Positions 24,555 through 36,190 of a stretch of DNA of 64,000 nt are shown in pieces. The notes beneath the pieces were generated by a model. The model did not search any database. It was not told where the DNA came from and saw only the letters and a list, made by a program, of their open reading frames with translations. How positions within the stretch are numbered: position 1 is the stretch's first letter; each line of letters opens with the position of its first letter. Both the position numbers and the translations under genes were made by a program. Location of the stretch: assembly GCA_028583685.1 (NCBI GenBank), contig JAMXIF010001253.1:83668212-83732211 (forward strand), given 5' to 3'. Source of the stretch: Petaurus breviceps papuanus. Its lineage: Eukaryota > Chordata > Mammalia > Diprotodontia > Petauridae.

Positions 24555-24965
24555 CCAAGTCTTCATTATAGAATTATGTATGTGCAAAGTATGGTGCTAG
24601 ATGTACCAAAGAAGAAAAATATGGGGTGGCTAGGTGGCATAGTGCACATTGGCCCTGGAGTCAGGAGGACCTGAGTTCAAATCTGGCCTCGGATACTTAA
24701 CACAAAACTAGTTATGTGACCTTGGGTAAGTCACTGAACCCCAAATTCCCTGCATTCCTCCCTTCAAAAAAAAAGTTAAAAAAAAAAGAAAAATACTAAT
24801 TTCCTGCTCAAGGTGCTTATAGTCTAATAAGGGAATGAGACGTGTTCAGTTAGAAGAGAAAAAGGCTCTTCTAACTAGAGGGATCAGGAAGGCCTTGTGG
24901 TAAAGATGACACCCGAGCTGAAGCCTGAAAGAAAAGAGGGACTTCAAAAGCCTCAAACCTAGGCT
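24555..24965 (-). mobile_element. L2 LINE 3' fragment split by a SINE
   Basis: Reversed L2 3' end ('tgcaaagtatggtgctagat', then 'gctcaaggtgcttatagtct', then 'gagctgaagcctgaaag'), interrupted at 24623-24786. Confidence 0.58.
24623..24786 (+). mobile_element. Marsupial tRNA-derived SINE, short type, nested in L2
   Basis: Begins GGGGTGGCTAGGTGGC, contains GAGTTCAAATCTGGCC and CACAAAACTAG, and ends in an A-rich tail. Flanking AAGAAAAATA repeats are the likely target duplication. Confidence 0.88.
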
Positions 24966-25895
24966 CCCCAAAGCTGGTCATCCATTCTGTGCCTGATTAC
25001 TTAGTTTTCATAGCTCTTCCCTATATGTCAAATTCCAGTCTATCAGGCACCACCTTATCGTGGGAGACAAAAGTATTTCTTAAAGTTGTCTTTTATAGAA
25101 ACAATTGAGTCCCATTTGCTATGAGTTCCTTCTTCCTCATCTCATATTACCCAATGCCTTCTAGCAACTATTTCCTTCATCACTCCTGTCTCCCATCTTG
25201 ATGTGACTCTACTCCTTTCCCAGACTAACCCAAACAATCTCATTCTTTCCCAGCTCCTCCAATAGATTGCCCCCTCTGTCATCATCACTCTTCCTGTCCA
25301 CTGGCTCCTTCCCTACTGCCTACAAACAAGCCCACATCTCCCTCATCCTGAAAAAAACAAACAAAAACCAAAACTTACTTCCTTGCTAACTAGCCAATAT
25401 GTCTTCTGTCCTTTGTGTGTAAACACTTGGAAAAGGCCTCTATACTACACACCTCCATTTACTCTCTTCTTACTCTCTCTAATTACCAGTAAACTCTTAG
25501 TTGCTAAATCCAATGATCTTTTCTCAATCTTCATTCTCCTCGACCTCTCTGCAACTTTGATACTGTCAATCTCCCTCTTCTCCATACTTTCTTGTCTGGA
25601 CACCACTAGTTTTCAGGACACCACTCTCTCTTGGTTTTCCCACTTTCTATCAGACAACTCCTTCTCAGTTTCCTTTTCTCTATCCTCATCCAGATCATGA
25701 ATTCAAACTATAAAAGTCCCATAGGATCCTAGGGCCTCTTCTCTTCTCCCTCTCTACTACTTCACTTGGGGATCTTATCAGTTCCCATGGGTTTAATTAC
25801 CACCTCTATGTTGATGGTTCTCAAATCTACATGTCCTGCTCCAACCTTTTTGCTGCCTTCCATTCTCACATCTGTAAATGCCTTTCAGATATTTC

Positions 25896-26059
25896 TTTTT
25901 TTTTTGCCTTTTGGAGGGCAGTTGGGGTTAAGTAACTTGTCCAAGGTTACACGGCTAGTTTTTTCGTGTGTGGGTGTTAAGTGTCTGAGGCCAGAACCGA
26001 ACTTGGGTCCTCCTGACTCCAGGGTCAGTGCTCTACTCACTACGCCATCTAGCCGCCCC
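25896..26059 (-). mobile_element. Marsupial tRNA-derived SINE, short type, nested in L2
   Basis: Reverse copy from a T tract to CGCCATCTAGCCGCCCC. Target duplication CAGATATTTC at 25886-25895 and 26060-26069 is exact. Confidence 0.92.
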
Positions 26060-26141
26060 CAGATATTTCAAAATGAATGTTCAGTAGACATCTTAAACCA
26101 AATATATACAAAACCAAACTCATTATTTTTTTCTCCTAAAC

Positions 26142-26316
26142 CAGGGGTGGGGAACCTACAGTATTGAGGTCACATGTAGCCCTCAAGGTCCTCAAGTGCA
26201 GTCCTTTGACTGAATCCATACTTTGCAGAACAAATCGAGGATTTTGGATTCAAAGGGACACACTTGAGGACCTAGAGGGCGACTTGTGGCCTGGAGGCAG
26301 CAGGTTCCCCAGCCTG
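26142..26316. mobile_element. hAT-type MITE, copy 1, nested in L2
   Basis: Starts CAGGGGTGGGGAACCT and ends in the near-reverse complement AGGTTCCCCAGCCTG. The interior arms mirror each other around a centre near 26230. The flanks TCCTAAAC and CCTGGAAC are a diverged 8-bp target duplication, the hAT length. The internal sequence is the same family as 34530-34731. Confidence 0.8.
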
Positions 26317-26690
26317 CCTGGAACCTTCTCCACCTCCTACCTTCCCTATAATTGAAAAGGGCAATACCATCTTCCTAGTCCCTCAGACTCACAACCTAGG
26401 AGTCAGCCTTGATTCTTCACTGTTACTCAACTGTCACTTCCAATCTGTTGCCAATATTTTTTAAACATCTCTCAAACACAGCCCCTTCTCTCCTCTGGCA
26501 CTTCCACCATTGCAGTGCAAGTTAATCCCATCCATCTCCATTTAGCCACAAAAGTGATTTTCCTAAAATTCAGTTCTGATCATGTCACCCCCAGCCTCTT
26601 ACTAATCAACCCCAGTGGCTCCCTCTTGCTTTCAGGATCAAATATAAAATGTTCTGTTTGGCATTCAAAGCCACAAACAGAAACTGGACT

Positions 26691-27224
26691 GTTTGTAGAT
26701 CAGCAAGCCCTTTTACAAATGGCCTGATTTCCAAGCATGGGTCATTGTGCACATTAAAAATTCTGAGTCTTTTATAACACAAAACTGAATACTTCAATTA
26801 CATGAAAGTGCTGGATCCATTATGGGCCAGGGTAGATTGGAGAACTGCAATACCCTGACATATCCATCAGAAAGATTAACCAGTAGCAAATGCTCCAAGA
26901 GATAAAAACAAAATAACATTGCTCTACAGAAGCTTTCAACCCACACAGACGTCGCAGATACTAATGATAATCCTCTACCCTGAATGGGGGTTGGGTTGGT
27001 CAGATCTGGAAGGGCTATAGAGAATAAAAAGCCAAAATATTTTGACAAAATGATAAGTGTGATAGTTTAAGCTTATTAGATGCACACTTGAGATTTTTTC
27101 TTTCAATTAATTGTAATTAATTAAGAAATATTCAAAGAAATAGTCATACACAAGCAGATGACATATACTACAGGTCATCTTTATAGATGAAAAATATAAT
27201 GTTGTATTTGTATTTAATTCCTTT
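26691..27224. other. Intron, nothing recognised
   Basis: Unique-looking AT-rich sequence between the L2 and the pyrimidine block. Confidence 0.4.
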
Positions 27225-27345
27225 CCTTTTTCTTTCTTTTCCTTTCCTTTCCTTCCCCCTCTGATCCCCTCCTCTCCACTCTCTTGTCCTTTCTTCCCCT
27301 GTTCTATTCTATCCCCCCCCCCCCCCACTTCTCCTTCCCTTCAGC
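27225..27345. repeat. Pyrimidine-rich (CTTTC)n block with C14 run
   Basis: CTTTC/TTTCC units followed by a run of about 14 C near 27314-27327. C homopolymers of this length are prone to sequencing error. Confidence 0.85.
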
Positions 27346-30173
27346 CTGGATCTCCCCCTCTCCATCAGGCCAGAAGCTTAACTGGTCCAACACTGATAAC
27401 ATGAGAGCTTTGATCTGCTCTGTTTCTGACCTGAGCCACTTCAACTCTCCTTAAGCAGCCTGGTGGCTACAGACTGAAACACATTTCAAAAGAGGGCAAT
27501 TACAAGTTTAAACCAGAAAAAAAAAAAGAAACAAAGGTGAGATTATGTGGAAATGGTGTATTAGGATCTAGAGGAGCCCATTTCTCTCCCACAAATACTT
27601 CAAAGAAACTCTAAAAATGTACCGGAAGGAATAATGACAAATACAAACAAAGATAATCAGCTATAAACCCCTCTGTTCTGTCCAGGGCTGAATGAAAGAG
27701 TGCCAAAATCCTGAGGAAAGAGCAGAGAAAAATGAAGGTAAGTAGAAGATGAAGGACAATGCATTCCAGTCCCAGGGCAGAGAACAGAGTCACTCTAGCA
27801 CCAAGCCAGGAATGGACAATCCCAGGGCTTTCATCTTCACTCACATCAAGAGACCAGACCAGGCCAATGCTAAGCAAGACAAGGTGAAACCCAGGGGCCT
27901 CCTTTGCTTTGCAGTAGAAGATGAGACCAGATCAGAAAGCCCACATTTGCCCCAGCAAATATAAGCAATCCTGGCCCAATCCAGAATCCTGGTGATCCTG
28001 GTCCAACTCAATATTGAGGCAGCCTGAGCCTGAACCATGGGAGACAAACAATTGTGCCAAAAGGTAGGGACTACTATTTGCCACCCAGGGCTTACCCACC
28101 CTAGGGCGGAATAGAGGAGTAGTATTTGACCTAAGCATAAGTCCTGAATCCTGAAACTGAAGCTGGAGACATGAATAAACACTAAATGCAACTGAAAACA
28201 ATACTGAATGCAAAGAAGAAACACCTTGGATTCTGAGAAGCCTAGAAGGTAAGCCCCAGAAGAGAACAAATCCATAACAGGCCCAAATAGTACCTCAAAG
28301 AAAAGAATATACTTGTGCCTAGAGGAAATGAAATAGATATATAATGGAATGTCTAGGGAGGGAAAATGACAAGGAGAATCAATACCTTAGAATAAACAAT
28401 AGTAAACCTTACCCACGAATTAAACTCCCCCAGAGTTAGAGTGGGTCAAGCAGAAAACAACTGCCTATTTCAATACATCACAAATGAAAACTGCCCTGAT
28501 CTGTCAGAACTACAGGGAAATGTGAAAATTGAAAGAATCCAGCTTTGGTGGAGGCAGTTCCAGTGTCAGCGCTCTCATAGTTCAGGAAAAATATTGCAGT
28601 AAAATGAAGCATTTTCACATCATTAAGCAGGTGACAAAAAGAGATCTACTTTTCTCTAGCACAGCAAAGATACACAGCAAAAAAACAGTGGCATTTAGCT
28701 TCTATGGCCACAGAGCCCCTTGTCTCCACATACAAATGCATCTGCACCTCTGCCTCAAGTGGTCTTCAGAAATGCCCCAAGTCTGAGGGACTCTGTCTGC
28801 CTGTGGCTGGGACTTTTTATGGTTTCAGGTGACTAAGAAGCAATATTGAAGAAGCCCAGTCAAGTAGTAGGGATGGTTTTGTCTCCTTTTAGGAAAAGCT
28901 AACCCCTATTGAATGTGGGAAGGGAAGAAAGGCCAAGGTCTCTCCCATTTTGTGGTTGGTAGGAAAGAAGTTGCATCAGGAAAACACTGGAGAGTATTAG
29001 TCTTATCACAACTTCCTAAAAGAAACCCAAAATGAAAATGTCAGGAGTGCCACAGCCAAAATCTAGAATTTTCAGGTCAAAGAAAAAATACTATGGGCAT
29101 TTCAAGTTAAAGCACTCCAAGAAAGAGTTCAAGTAGCAAAGAACCACAATTAGGATCACAGAAGATGTGGTAGCTGACATTATAAACAAGAAGAAAGGCA
29201 TGTGATATTCCCAAAAGACAAAAGGTAGAGAATTACTCCTAAAAATAACCTTTCTGGAAAAATCAAGCATAATACTACAGGAGGAAAACTGATCCTTCAG
29301 TGAAACAGAGGATTTCCAAGTATTCCTGATTTTAAAAAAAGGCCAGAACTAAGGAGAAATATGAACATGAATGAGGTGAACTCATCCATAAAATGGTAAA
29401 AGGATAACAAAATGAACTAGATAGCAGAATCCAATGACATGTTATTTATAAGAAACACACTTGAAACATATTCACATCAAGTTAAAATCAGGGTTTGGAA
29501 GACATTATATTATGCTTCAGCTGAACTAAAAAAAATCAAACTCAAAAAAGCAAGCATGATTTCAGAGAAGACTATAGTATAAATACTGACTATTAAAAGC
29601 ACAAGCAGGGAAACTATATTATGCTTAAATTAGCCACAGATAGATACAGTTCCAGGAAAAAATTGACAGCAATGATGTAATTGGGGGGGAGGATCTCAAC
29701 GTACCCCTTATAGATATAGACAAATCTAATCAAAAGATAAACAAGGAAGAAGTTAAGAACATGAACAGAACTTAAAAAAAATCAGAGATGGTAGATATCT
29801 GGAAAATACTGAATAGAAACAGCATTTTACATGTATGTAGCTATACATAATACCTTTGCAAAAACTGACATGACTTGGGGCTCAAAGTCCTAATAAACAA
29901 ATGCAGAAAGGGAAAAATACTACATACATGCATTGCTGATTACAATGAAATAAAAATTATATTCAATAAAGTCTTTGAAGAAAGAATTAAAAATTAATTG
30001 GAAACCAAATAATTTAGTCCTAAAGAACTAATCATAGAATCAATAGAAACAAATCATAGAAGCAATGGAAAATTTCGTCAGAGAAAATGACAAGACAACC
30101 AAAATGTGTGGGAAGCAACTAAAATGATCCTTAGTTCCTATCTCTAAAACCTTTCATCAAGAAAAGAGAGAAA

Positions 30174-30351
30174 GTGGGTGGCGAGGTAGAGCAGTGAATA
30201 TAACACCAGCCCTGGAGTCAGGAGGACCTCAGTTCAAATCAGGCTTCAGACACTTAACACAAAACTAGCCATGGGACCTTGGGCAAGTCACTTAACCCCA
30301 ATTGCCCTACCTTCCCCCTCCAAAAATAAAGCAAAAAAAAAAAAAAAGAAA
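30174..30351 (+). mobile_element. Marsupial tRNA-derived SINE, short type, nested in L1
   Basis: Copy with GAGGTAGAGCAGTGAA head, CACAAAACTAGCC, CAAGTCACTTAACCCC, 'ccctaccttccccctcc' and an A/GAAA tail. Flanking AAGAAAAGAGARAAA repeats look like the target duplication. Confidence 0.88.
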
Positions 30352-31460
30352 GAAAGAAAAGAGAAAGAAAAAATCAACAAATTAGAGATGCAACTAAAAC
30401 AATCTAACAAAACAGCAAATTAACTCCCTTCAACATAGCACCAAGGTTATACTGAAAATAAAAAATGAGTTTAACAAAACTGAAAGCAAAACAAACAAAC
30501 ATGGGCTTTAAATGATAAATAAATAAAACTAGGAGCTTTGTGGAGGGTAAGGAGGGACTAACACCATAAATAAATAGCTAGTTTTTTTTTTTAATAGAGG
30601 AAAACCAAATTACATAAAAATAAAGGAGAATTCACACACACTCCCCAAAATGAAGAAGAAATAAAGGAAAATATCGGAAATCATTTAATTATAAGCCAAA
30701 AACACTTATATAACTTGAGTTAAATGGATGAATACTTTAAAAATATAAAGAATTTAAAATATAAATATTAAAAGAAAAAATAATTTCTTTATATAACTCT
30801 AGTAAGAGAAAAAAAAATTGAATGAGCCATAAATTAAGAAAACACTTGAGGACCAGAATGCATTTATATGTGAATTATATCAAACATTTAAAGTACAATT
30901 CATTTCAATATTATGCATACTCTTTGCAAAAACAAGAAAAGAAAGTACTCTTCCAATCTATGATACAATAAAATATCTTCTTGATACCTAAACCGAAGAG
31001 AGACAAAGTAGAACAAGGTAACTATAGACTAATATCTCTGATAAACATTGATAAAATATTATCAAATAGATACAACATATTTTTTTTAAATTATACCTAA
31101 TAATGAGGGTAGACTTATAGTAGAAATGCAGGATTGGTTCAATATGAGAAAAACTATAAACAAAACACATTAATAACAAGAACAAGAAAAATCATATGAT
31201 CATATATGCTTTAAAAGCTTTGAACAAAATCTAACATCTTATTAAAAACACTAGAAATCATAAAACTAAATGAACATTTCCTTAACATGGTAAACAGTAT
31301 CTATCTAAAACCAAGTACAAATAATATATGTAATGGAGAAAGGTTGGAGGCCTTTCCAATAATGTCTAAGTAAAGTATGATTGACCACTTTGATAACTGT
31401 TATTTAATATTTAATATTAATACTATTAAATATAGTACTAGAAAGAGATAGTTATAGGAA

Positions 31461-32086
31461 TGTTATGGGAATGGGAATTTAAGATCTTTCCTGCCCCTAG
31501 GCCCTTTGATAGGCTTAAGTGACTCTGAGAACTTTCCTTGATTTGAAAATATACTCTGTCCCCTAATAGGCTGAATGTGGTCATTACCTGGAGCCTGTGG
31601 AAGGAGGCTGGTTTTCAGGAATGCCCACACACCTGTTGCTTTTTGATTGGGCAGTGGGTCAAAAGGGTTGTTACATTCTCTGAGCCAGGAGAAGGCTATA
31701 TATACCCTGATGAGAAATTTTGCTTTGGGGCTCACTTTGAAAAGTGTTGTGTGTTTTGACTAGATGAGACTCTGAGCAGCTGTTGAGTCTCCTGGCTTTG
31801 AAAACCCAGATGTTGGTGCTTCCCTCTCTGGTAACTGTGACTAGGTATGGATATAATGGCCAGACAGTTGGAAGCCTGTCTGCTGAATTGTTTCTCCTTC
31901 TGCTTGTAACTTGTTTGTATTCTCTGAAGTTCAGGGTGCTGACTTTTCCCCCTGAACTAGGTAAATGACATATGTTTGATTAAAGCAAGATTGTTAACCC
32001 ATTTTGAGTTGCTTTTCTTTAGAAAAGCAGATCTAAGTACCTGTATTGGTAGCCACCCTGGATAGTCTAGGGTGCTTGCTGCTACA
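31461..32086 (+). mobile_element. Solo LTR of an endogenous retrovirus, inserted in L1
   Basis: About 626 bp bounded by TGTTATGG and TGCTACA, with a TATA box (GGCTATATATACCC near 31693) and a polyadenylation signal ATTAAA at 31979, in LTR order. L1 sequence resumes directly on both sides. No internal viral sequence lies next to it, so it is a solitary LTR left after recombination. It is younger than the L1. The family within ERVs is not determined. Confidence 0.7.
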
Positions 32087-33110
32087 AAAATAAGACACGA
32101 AAAAAGAAATATAGGGATGAGCAATGAGGAAACACACTATAGTTGGGCAGGGTATTTTTGTACATGATATGGTGGTATTTCTCAAAAACCTTTCAGAGAT
32201 CACTAAAAAATTAACTAAAATAATAAATTGACCAATTTCAGGATATACAAAATCCATAAAATCATTAGCCTTTCTGTATATTACCAAGAAAAAACAAAAG
32301 ATAAAGATAGAGAAATTCCATTCAAAATAACTGCAGAATATATAAAATATTTGGAAATCTCTCTACCAACACTCAGGAACTACATGGAAGCAAATTAAAA
32401 CATTATAGAAACAAATATGGACCTAAATAATTGGAGAAATATTGATTTCTTCTGGTTAGGCTGAAAAAAGTTAATAAAAATGACAATACTACCTCAATTA
32501 GTTTAGTTTTTAGGTGTCATAACAGATGATTATTTTATATATTTAGAAAAAAATAAAATTCATCTGGGAGAAAAGGCCAAAAATCTCAGGTAGTTTCAGA
32601 TTTCAAACTATACTACAAAGCATTTATCAACAAAGCAACTTAGTATTGGTTTAAAAATAGAGAGGTCAGACAGTGTATAAATTAAGTATACAGCATGCAG
32701 AAGAAAATGAACTTTTGGGTTTGATAAGCCCTGTGGTGCCAGGTACTTGGGTACTCACTACTCAACAAAACCTACTAGGAAAATTGGAAAGCAGTCTGGT
32801 AGAAATTAAATATACACCAACATTTCACACAATATAACATGCTAGGTTCAAAATGGATATATGATTGACACATAAACAAAGTAGAGGAATGAGGAAGAAA
32901 TTACCTTTCAGAACTATGGACAAGGGAAGAGTTCATGACCAAAGAAGGAATGGAGATGGAAAGAATTAATGCAGTTAAAATGAGAAAGGAAACATAACTG
33001 CGGGGGGTGTCTTTGTAACAAGCTTCTTTGATAAATATCTCATATTCAATATGTATATAAGGAACTGCTTAAAATTTATGAACCATTCCTCAAAAGATAA
33101 GCAAAATCAA

Positions 33111-34529
33111 AGTGCACTAAACCACAATAGCCATAGCTCATTGCTCCTGGACCTTTACATAGCTACTGCCTTTCATATTCATCTGTCCACCACATAGTGA
33201 AAAATCAACAAAGCTTGGATAGCTTAAAATTTGTGGGTCATTATTTTCTGAGCATTGACCCCCACCCAAAATGCTGCCTTTTCTCTAACTACTGCCCACA
33301 TAGGCCCAGGTGTGGTGTTCTGTCCATTTATGTGTCTATTGCTAATGTAAAACATATAAACAAAGTAGTATTCTCGATTCTGTCAAAAGTCAGCAGCCCA
33401 GGGTATATAGCTGTTCATTCAACCCACACTCCTCACCCACTCCTACATCACTATTATGTCATCGATTCTTATCTAGAAGAATAACTCATCCATTTTATGA
33501 CTTAGCCCTCTTGCTTAGAAATGCCTCTTCCTTTGCATTTTCTTATATTATTTCACTTATCCACCTTAAAGTCATAATATAAACATGCAAATTAATTAGA
33601 TTAGTGATTATATGGTAAAAGTAGAAGCATTAATTTTATGCAATCTCACATAATTACTGGATCCAACCCTTCCCAAGGTAGAAACTCCTAGACTAGAGTT
33701 TATCTCTGCTCCCTTCAAACTCCTAGCTATAGAACAAGATTGATAAAGAGAGCACCAATCTGGCAATTCAATATCTTATTATAGGTTTCCCGTTTCATTG
33801 TTAAATGGGTGCTGGACACAGGCAGTTTATTTACTCATGGCTGAATTAGAAAGCTCTCTAAAAACTTCAGTGGTTCTCATAGTTATAATTGCATGGAGAA
33901 ACTAAAACACTAGGTTGATCTTCTAGCATCCTGGAAAAGTGTTCCAGTGTTTGTTGAGTGAGGTCATACCTTATTGCCCCAGAACCTAACACCCATGGAT
34001 GCCACTTGACTGTCAAAAATCTATCATTGACAGCAGTAAGGGGACAGATGCAATTCAATCACCATTGTGTTTCTCTCTATTCCTACCTTTTGTCCTGTGT
34101 CTGATGTCAACCCTTTCCATACACTATTTGCATTCGTCCTAGAAGCCTGAGTCAGTTACATCAGACAATCAAAGTTGAAGTTATGTCAGAGCATCAGAAC
34201 ACAAGAAAAGGGCTAGGATGCCTGGCACTCTAGCATAGATTCCTGCTGACAGGTTACTCTTATGGAGTAATTTGGTAGAGCAAAACCTTCTGTCAAATAT
34301 TAGTAACAATAGAAGATATGAAGGACAGCTTACCTCATCTGTGGGTTTGCATCATTTAAGAATCTCTTTAATATTTATGCTTAACCATGTTAGATAAAAT
34401 ATTCTATTTTGTTAGTAAAAAAGAAATGATATTGAGAAAAAAAATACCCAATAATGACTATGAATAGCTTGGGTATTTGCAACTTTGATATCTAAGTCAA
34501 AGCACCATCAAGGAGATAACAAGTTACAC
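33111..34529. other. Intron, nothing recognised
   Basis: Unique-looking sequence with no gene or known repeat that I can identify. Confidence 0.4.
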
Positions 34530-34731
34530 CACGAGTAGAGAACCTATGGCCTCAAGGCCACATGTGGCCCTCTAGGTCCTCAAGTGTGGCCCTTTGCCTG
34601 AATCCAAACTTCACAGAACAAATCCCCTTAATAAAAGAACTTGTTCTGTAAAACTTGGATTCAGTCAAAAGGCTACACCCAAGCACCTAAAGGCCACATG
34701 TGGCCTCAAAGTCACAGGTTCCCCACCCCTG
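34530..34731. mobile_element. hAT-type MITE, copy 2
   Basis: A 202-bp near-palindrome. CACGAGTAGAGAACCT at the left mirrors AGGTTCCCCACCCCTG at the right, and GGCCACATGTGGCC occurs in both arms. The centre AACAAATCC...GAACTTGTT is also inverted. 8-bp target duplication AGTTACAC / TGTTACAC (34522-34529 and 34732-34739), 7 of 8 if aligned at GTTACAC. Non-autonomous, with no coding capacity. Confidence 0.88.
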
Positions 34732-34884
34732 TGTTACACTAAGTAAATACTTACAAAGCTCTTTAGGGGAATAAATAGCCTCCTGAATGTTAAGGTTGCA
34801 AACTTAAGCTTCTTAATTGAAGATAATGTTATAATATACATATTGAAACATATGTAATGGTAGTTGTCCATCATTGTGGTCCCC

Positions 34885-35035
34885 TTCAAGAATGAAGTCA
34901 CTTAATTCTGTTTGCCTCAGTTTCCTCATCTATAAATTGAATTGGAAATGGTAAACCACTACAGTATCTTTGCCAGGAAAACCCCAAGTGGGGTCATGAA
35001 GAGTCAGACATGACTGAAAAGACCAAACAACAACC
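34885..35035 (+). mobile_element. Marsupial SINE, long type, 5' truncated
   Basis: Has 'gcctcagtttcctcatctat', 'aaaccactacagtatctttg' and 'gtggggtcatgaagagtcag' but lacks the tRNA-like head. Confidence 0.78.
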
Positions 35036-36002
35036 TCTCTCTCCAAACCCAGTATTTTTTCTGACTCTTTACTATACTGTTTGGTATGATGGACTGAGAG
35101 AAAAGGTGTGAATTTCTCAGCAATATACAACATCAAAAACCTTAAAAGCAGGTATCACTAATGAGGGGCCAAACCAAGTTTTTGCAAATGAGTGGCAAGG
35201 ATATTAGTCATCATACTACCAATTCTATTTACAGTCACACAATTTATGATCCTGAAACCAAGAGTTATGCGGAACAGAAAACTACTATTTGGGACACTAG
35301 AAAGACAAATTGCTGTTCATTCTATGGGGGGAAAGGTTTAAAAAAGGGATGCCCTAAAAATTGCCTGCCTTGACCTAAACATTACATCTGAGTGGAATCA
35401 TTTTATGATTCAAGAAAGAAAAAAGCAATCCTAAATATATCAGCAGATGAAGAGATGGGATAATTTTTTTTTAAGTAATAGTTTTTATGTAAAGAAGTCG
35501 TTGAAGAGGCATAGCACCCAAGAGGAACAAAAGGATATGAACCAAAAAGCAACCTTAGATTAGGTAGTCAGGACAACAAGATATACACTCGTGTTTGCAG
35601 CTAAACTCTCAAACACGGATACCAATATTATCCAGGTCACCCTCAAGGACGGGCTGTTACACATAACTTACAACAAAAAGTATCTGAGTGAGACATTAGG
35701 AAAAACCTACTAACAGGATAAGAATGTACCACAGAAGGAGGTTACAAATCTGTTTGAGAAAAAGAGCTTTATACATCTGGGTTAGAATCTGGCACAAAGA
35801 CTGAATGAACCACAAGAGATTCCTTCTAGTTATATAAGCAGGTATAATTTGCATAGTAGCTTGAATAGGCTTTAAAAAATATTGGTAATTGGTAAAAACT
35901 CTTGGTATTGCCAAGAACTGTGCTTGTATAATCCCTCACAAATTCTGGGTTTACATCATTTGACAGATCTTATAATGAAGACTTAGTTGACAGATTTAAT
36001 GA
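35036..36002. other. Intron, nothing firmly recognised
   Basis: AT-rich. A 70-codon open segment at 35161-35373 carries three cysteines near its end but no convincing domain. Confidence 0.4.
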
Positions 36003-36190
36003 TGGCTAGCTGGAGTCAGGAAGACCTGAATTCAAATGTGGCCTCAGACAGTTAGTAGCTATATGATCCTGGGCCTCAAGTTCCTCATCTGTAAAATGAA
36101 CTAGAGAAGGAAATGGCAAACCACTCTAGTATCTTTGTCAAGAAAATCTCAAATGGGATCACAGAGAGTTGGACGCAACTGAACAACAGG
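36003..36190 (+). mobile_element. Marsupial SINE, long type
   Basis: Contains 'gagtcaggaagacctgaatt', 'cctcatctgtaaaatgaac', 'aaatggcaaaccactct' and 'aatgggatcacagagagttg'. The head is shortened. Confidence 0.8.

Larger units (their letters stand above)
25060..26690 (+). mobile_element. L2 LINE reverse-transcriptase region, with nested SINE and hAT MITE
   Basis: Sense L2. The peptide-level signature includes HFLSDNSFS near 25650. The L2 YADDSQIY box appears at 25805-25850 as an altered YVDGSQIY-like stretch. 'cttcactgttactcaactgt' and 'cttgctttcaggatcaaata' follow. It is split by a SINE (25896-26059) and a hAT MITE (26142-26316). The frame is decayed. Confidence 0.75.
27530..33110 (+). mobile_element. 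Near-full-length decayed L1 LINE
   Basis: 5' UTR at 27530-28035 (sister of 23680-24190). An unassigned part runs to about 29040. An ORF1 C-terminal-like stretch (near 29230-29340) follows, then endonuclease and reverse transcriptase from about 29440. RT landmarks include 'aatgcaggattggttcaata' (31125) and, after the LTR insertion, 'gttgggcagggtatttttgt', in the position expected of the F.DD box, and 'tgtatattaccaagaaaaaa'. ORF2-like sequence stops near 33110. Many stops interrupt it. It is split by a SINE (30174-30351) and a solo LTR (31461-32086). Confidence 0.75.

Noticed and set aside
28529-28786. 85-codon open frame inside the L1 region
   Set aside because: It lies in the unassigned part of the L1 copy, shows no domain, and neighbouring sequence is interrupted in all frames.
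35161-35373. Cysteine-containing 70-codon open segment vaguely like a zinc knuckle
   Set aside because: The cysteine/histidine spacing does not fit a CCHC knuckle, and no neighbouring retroelement part was found.
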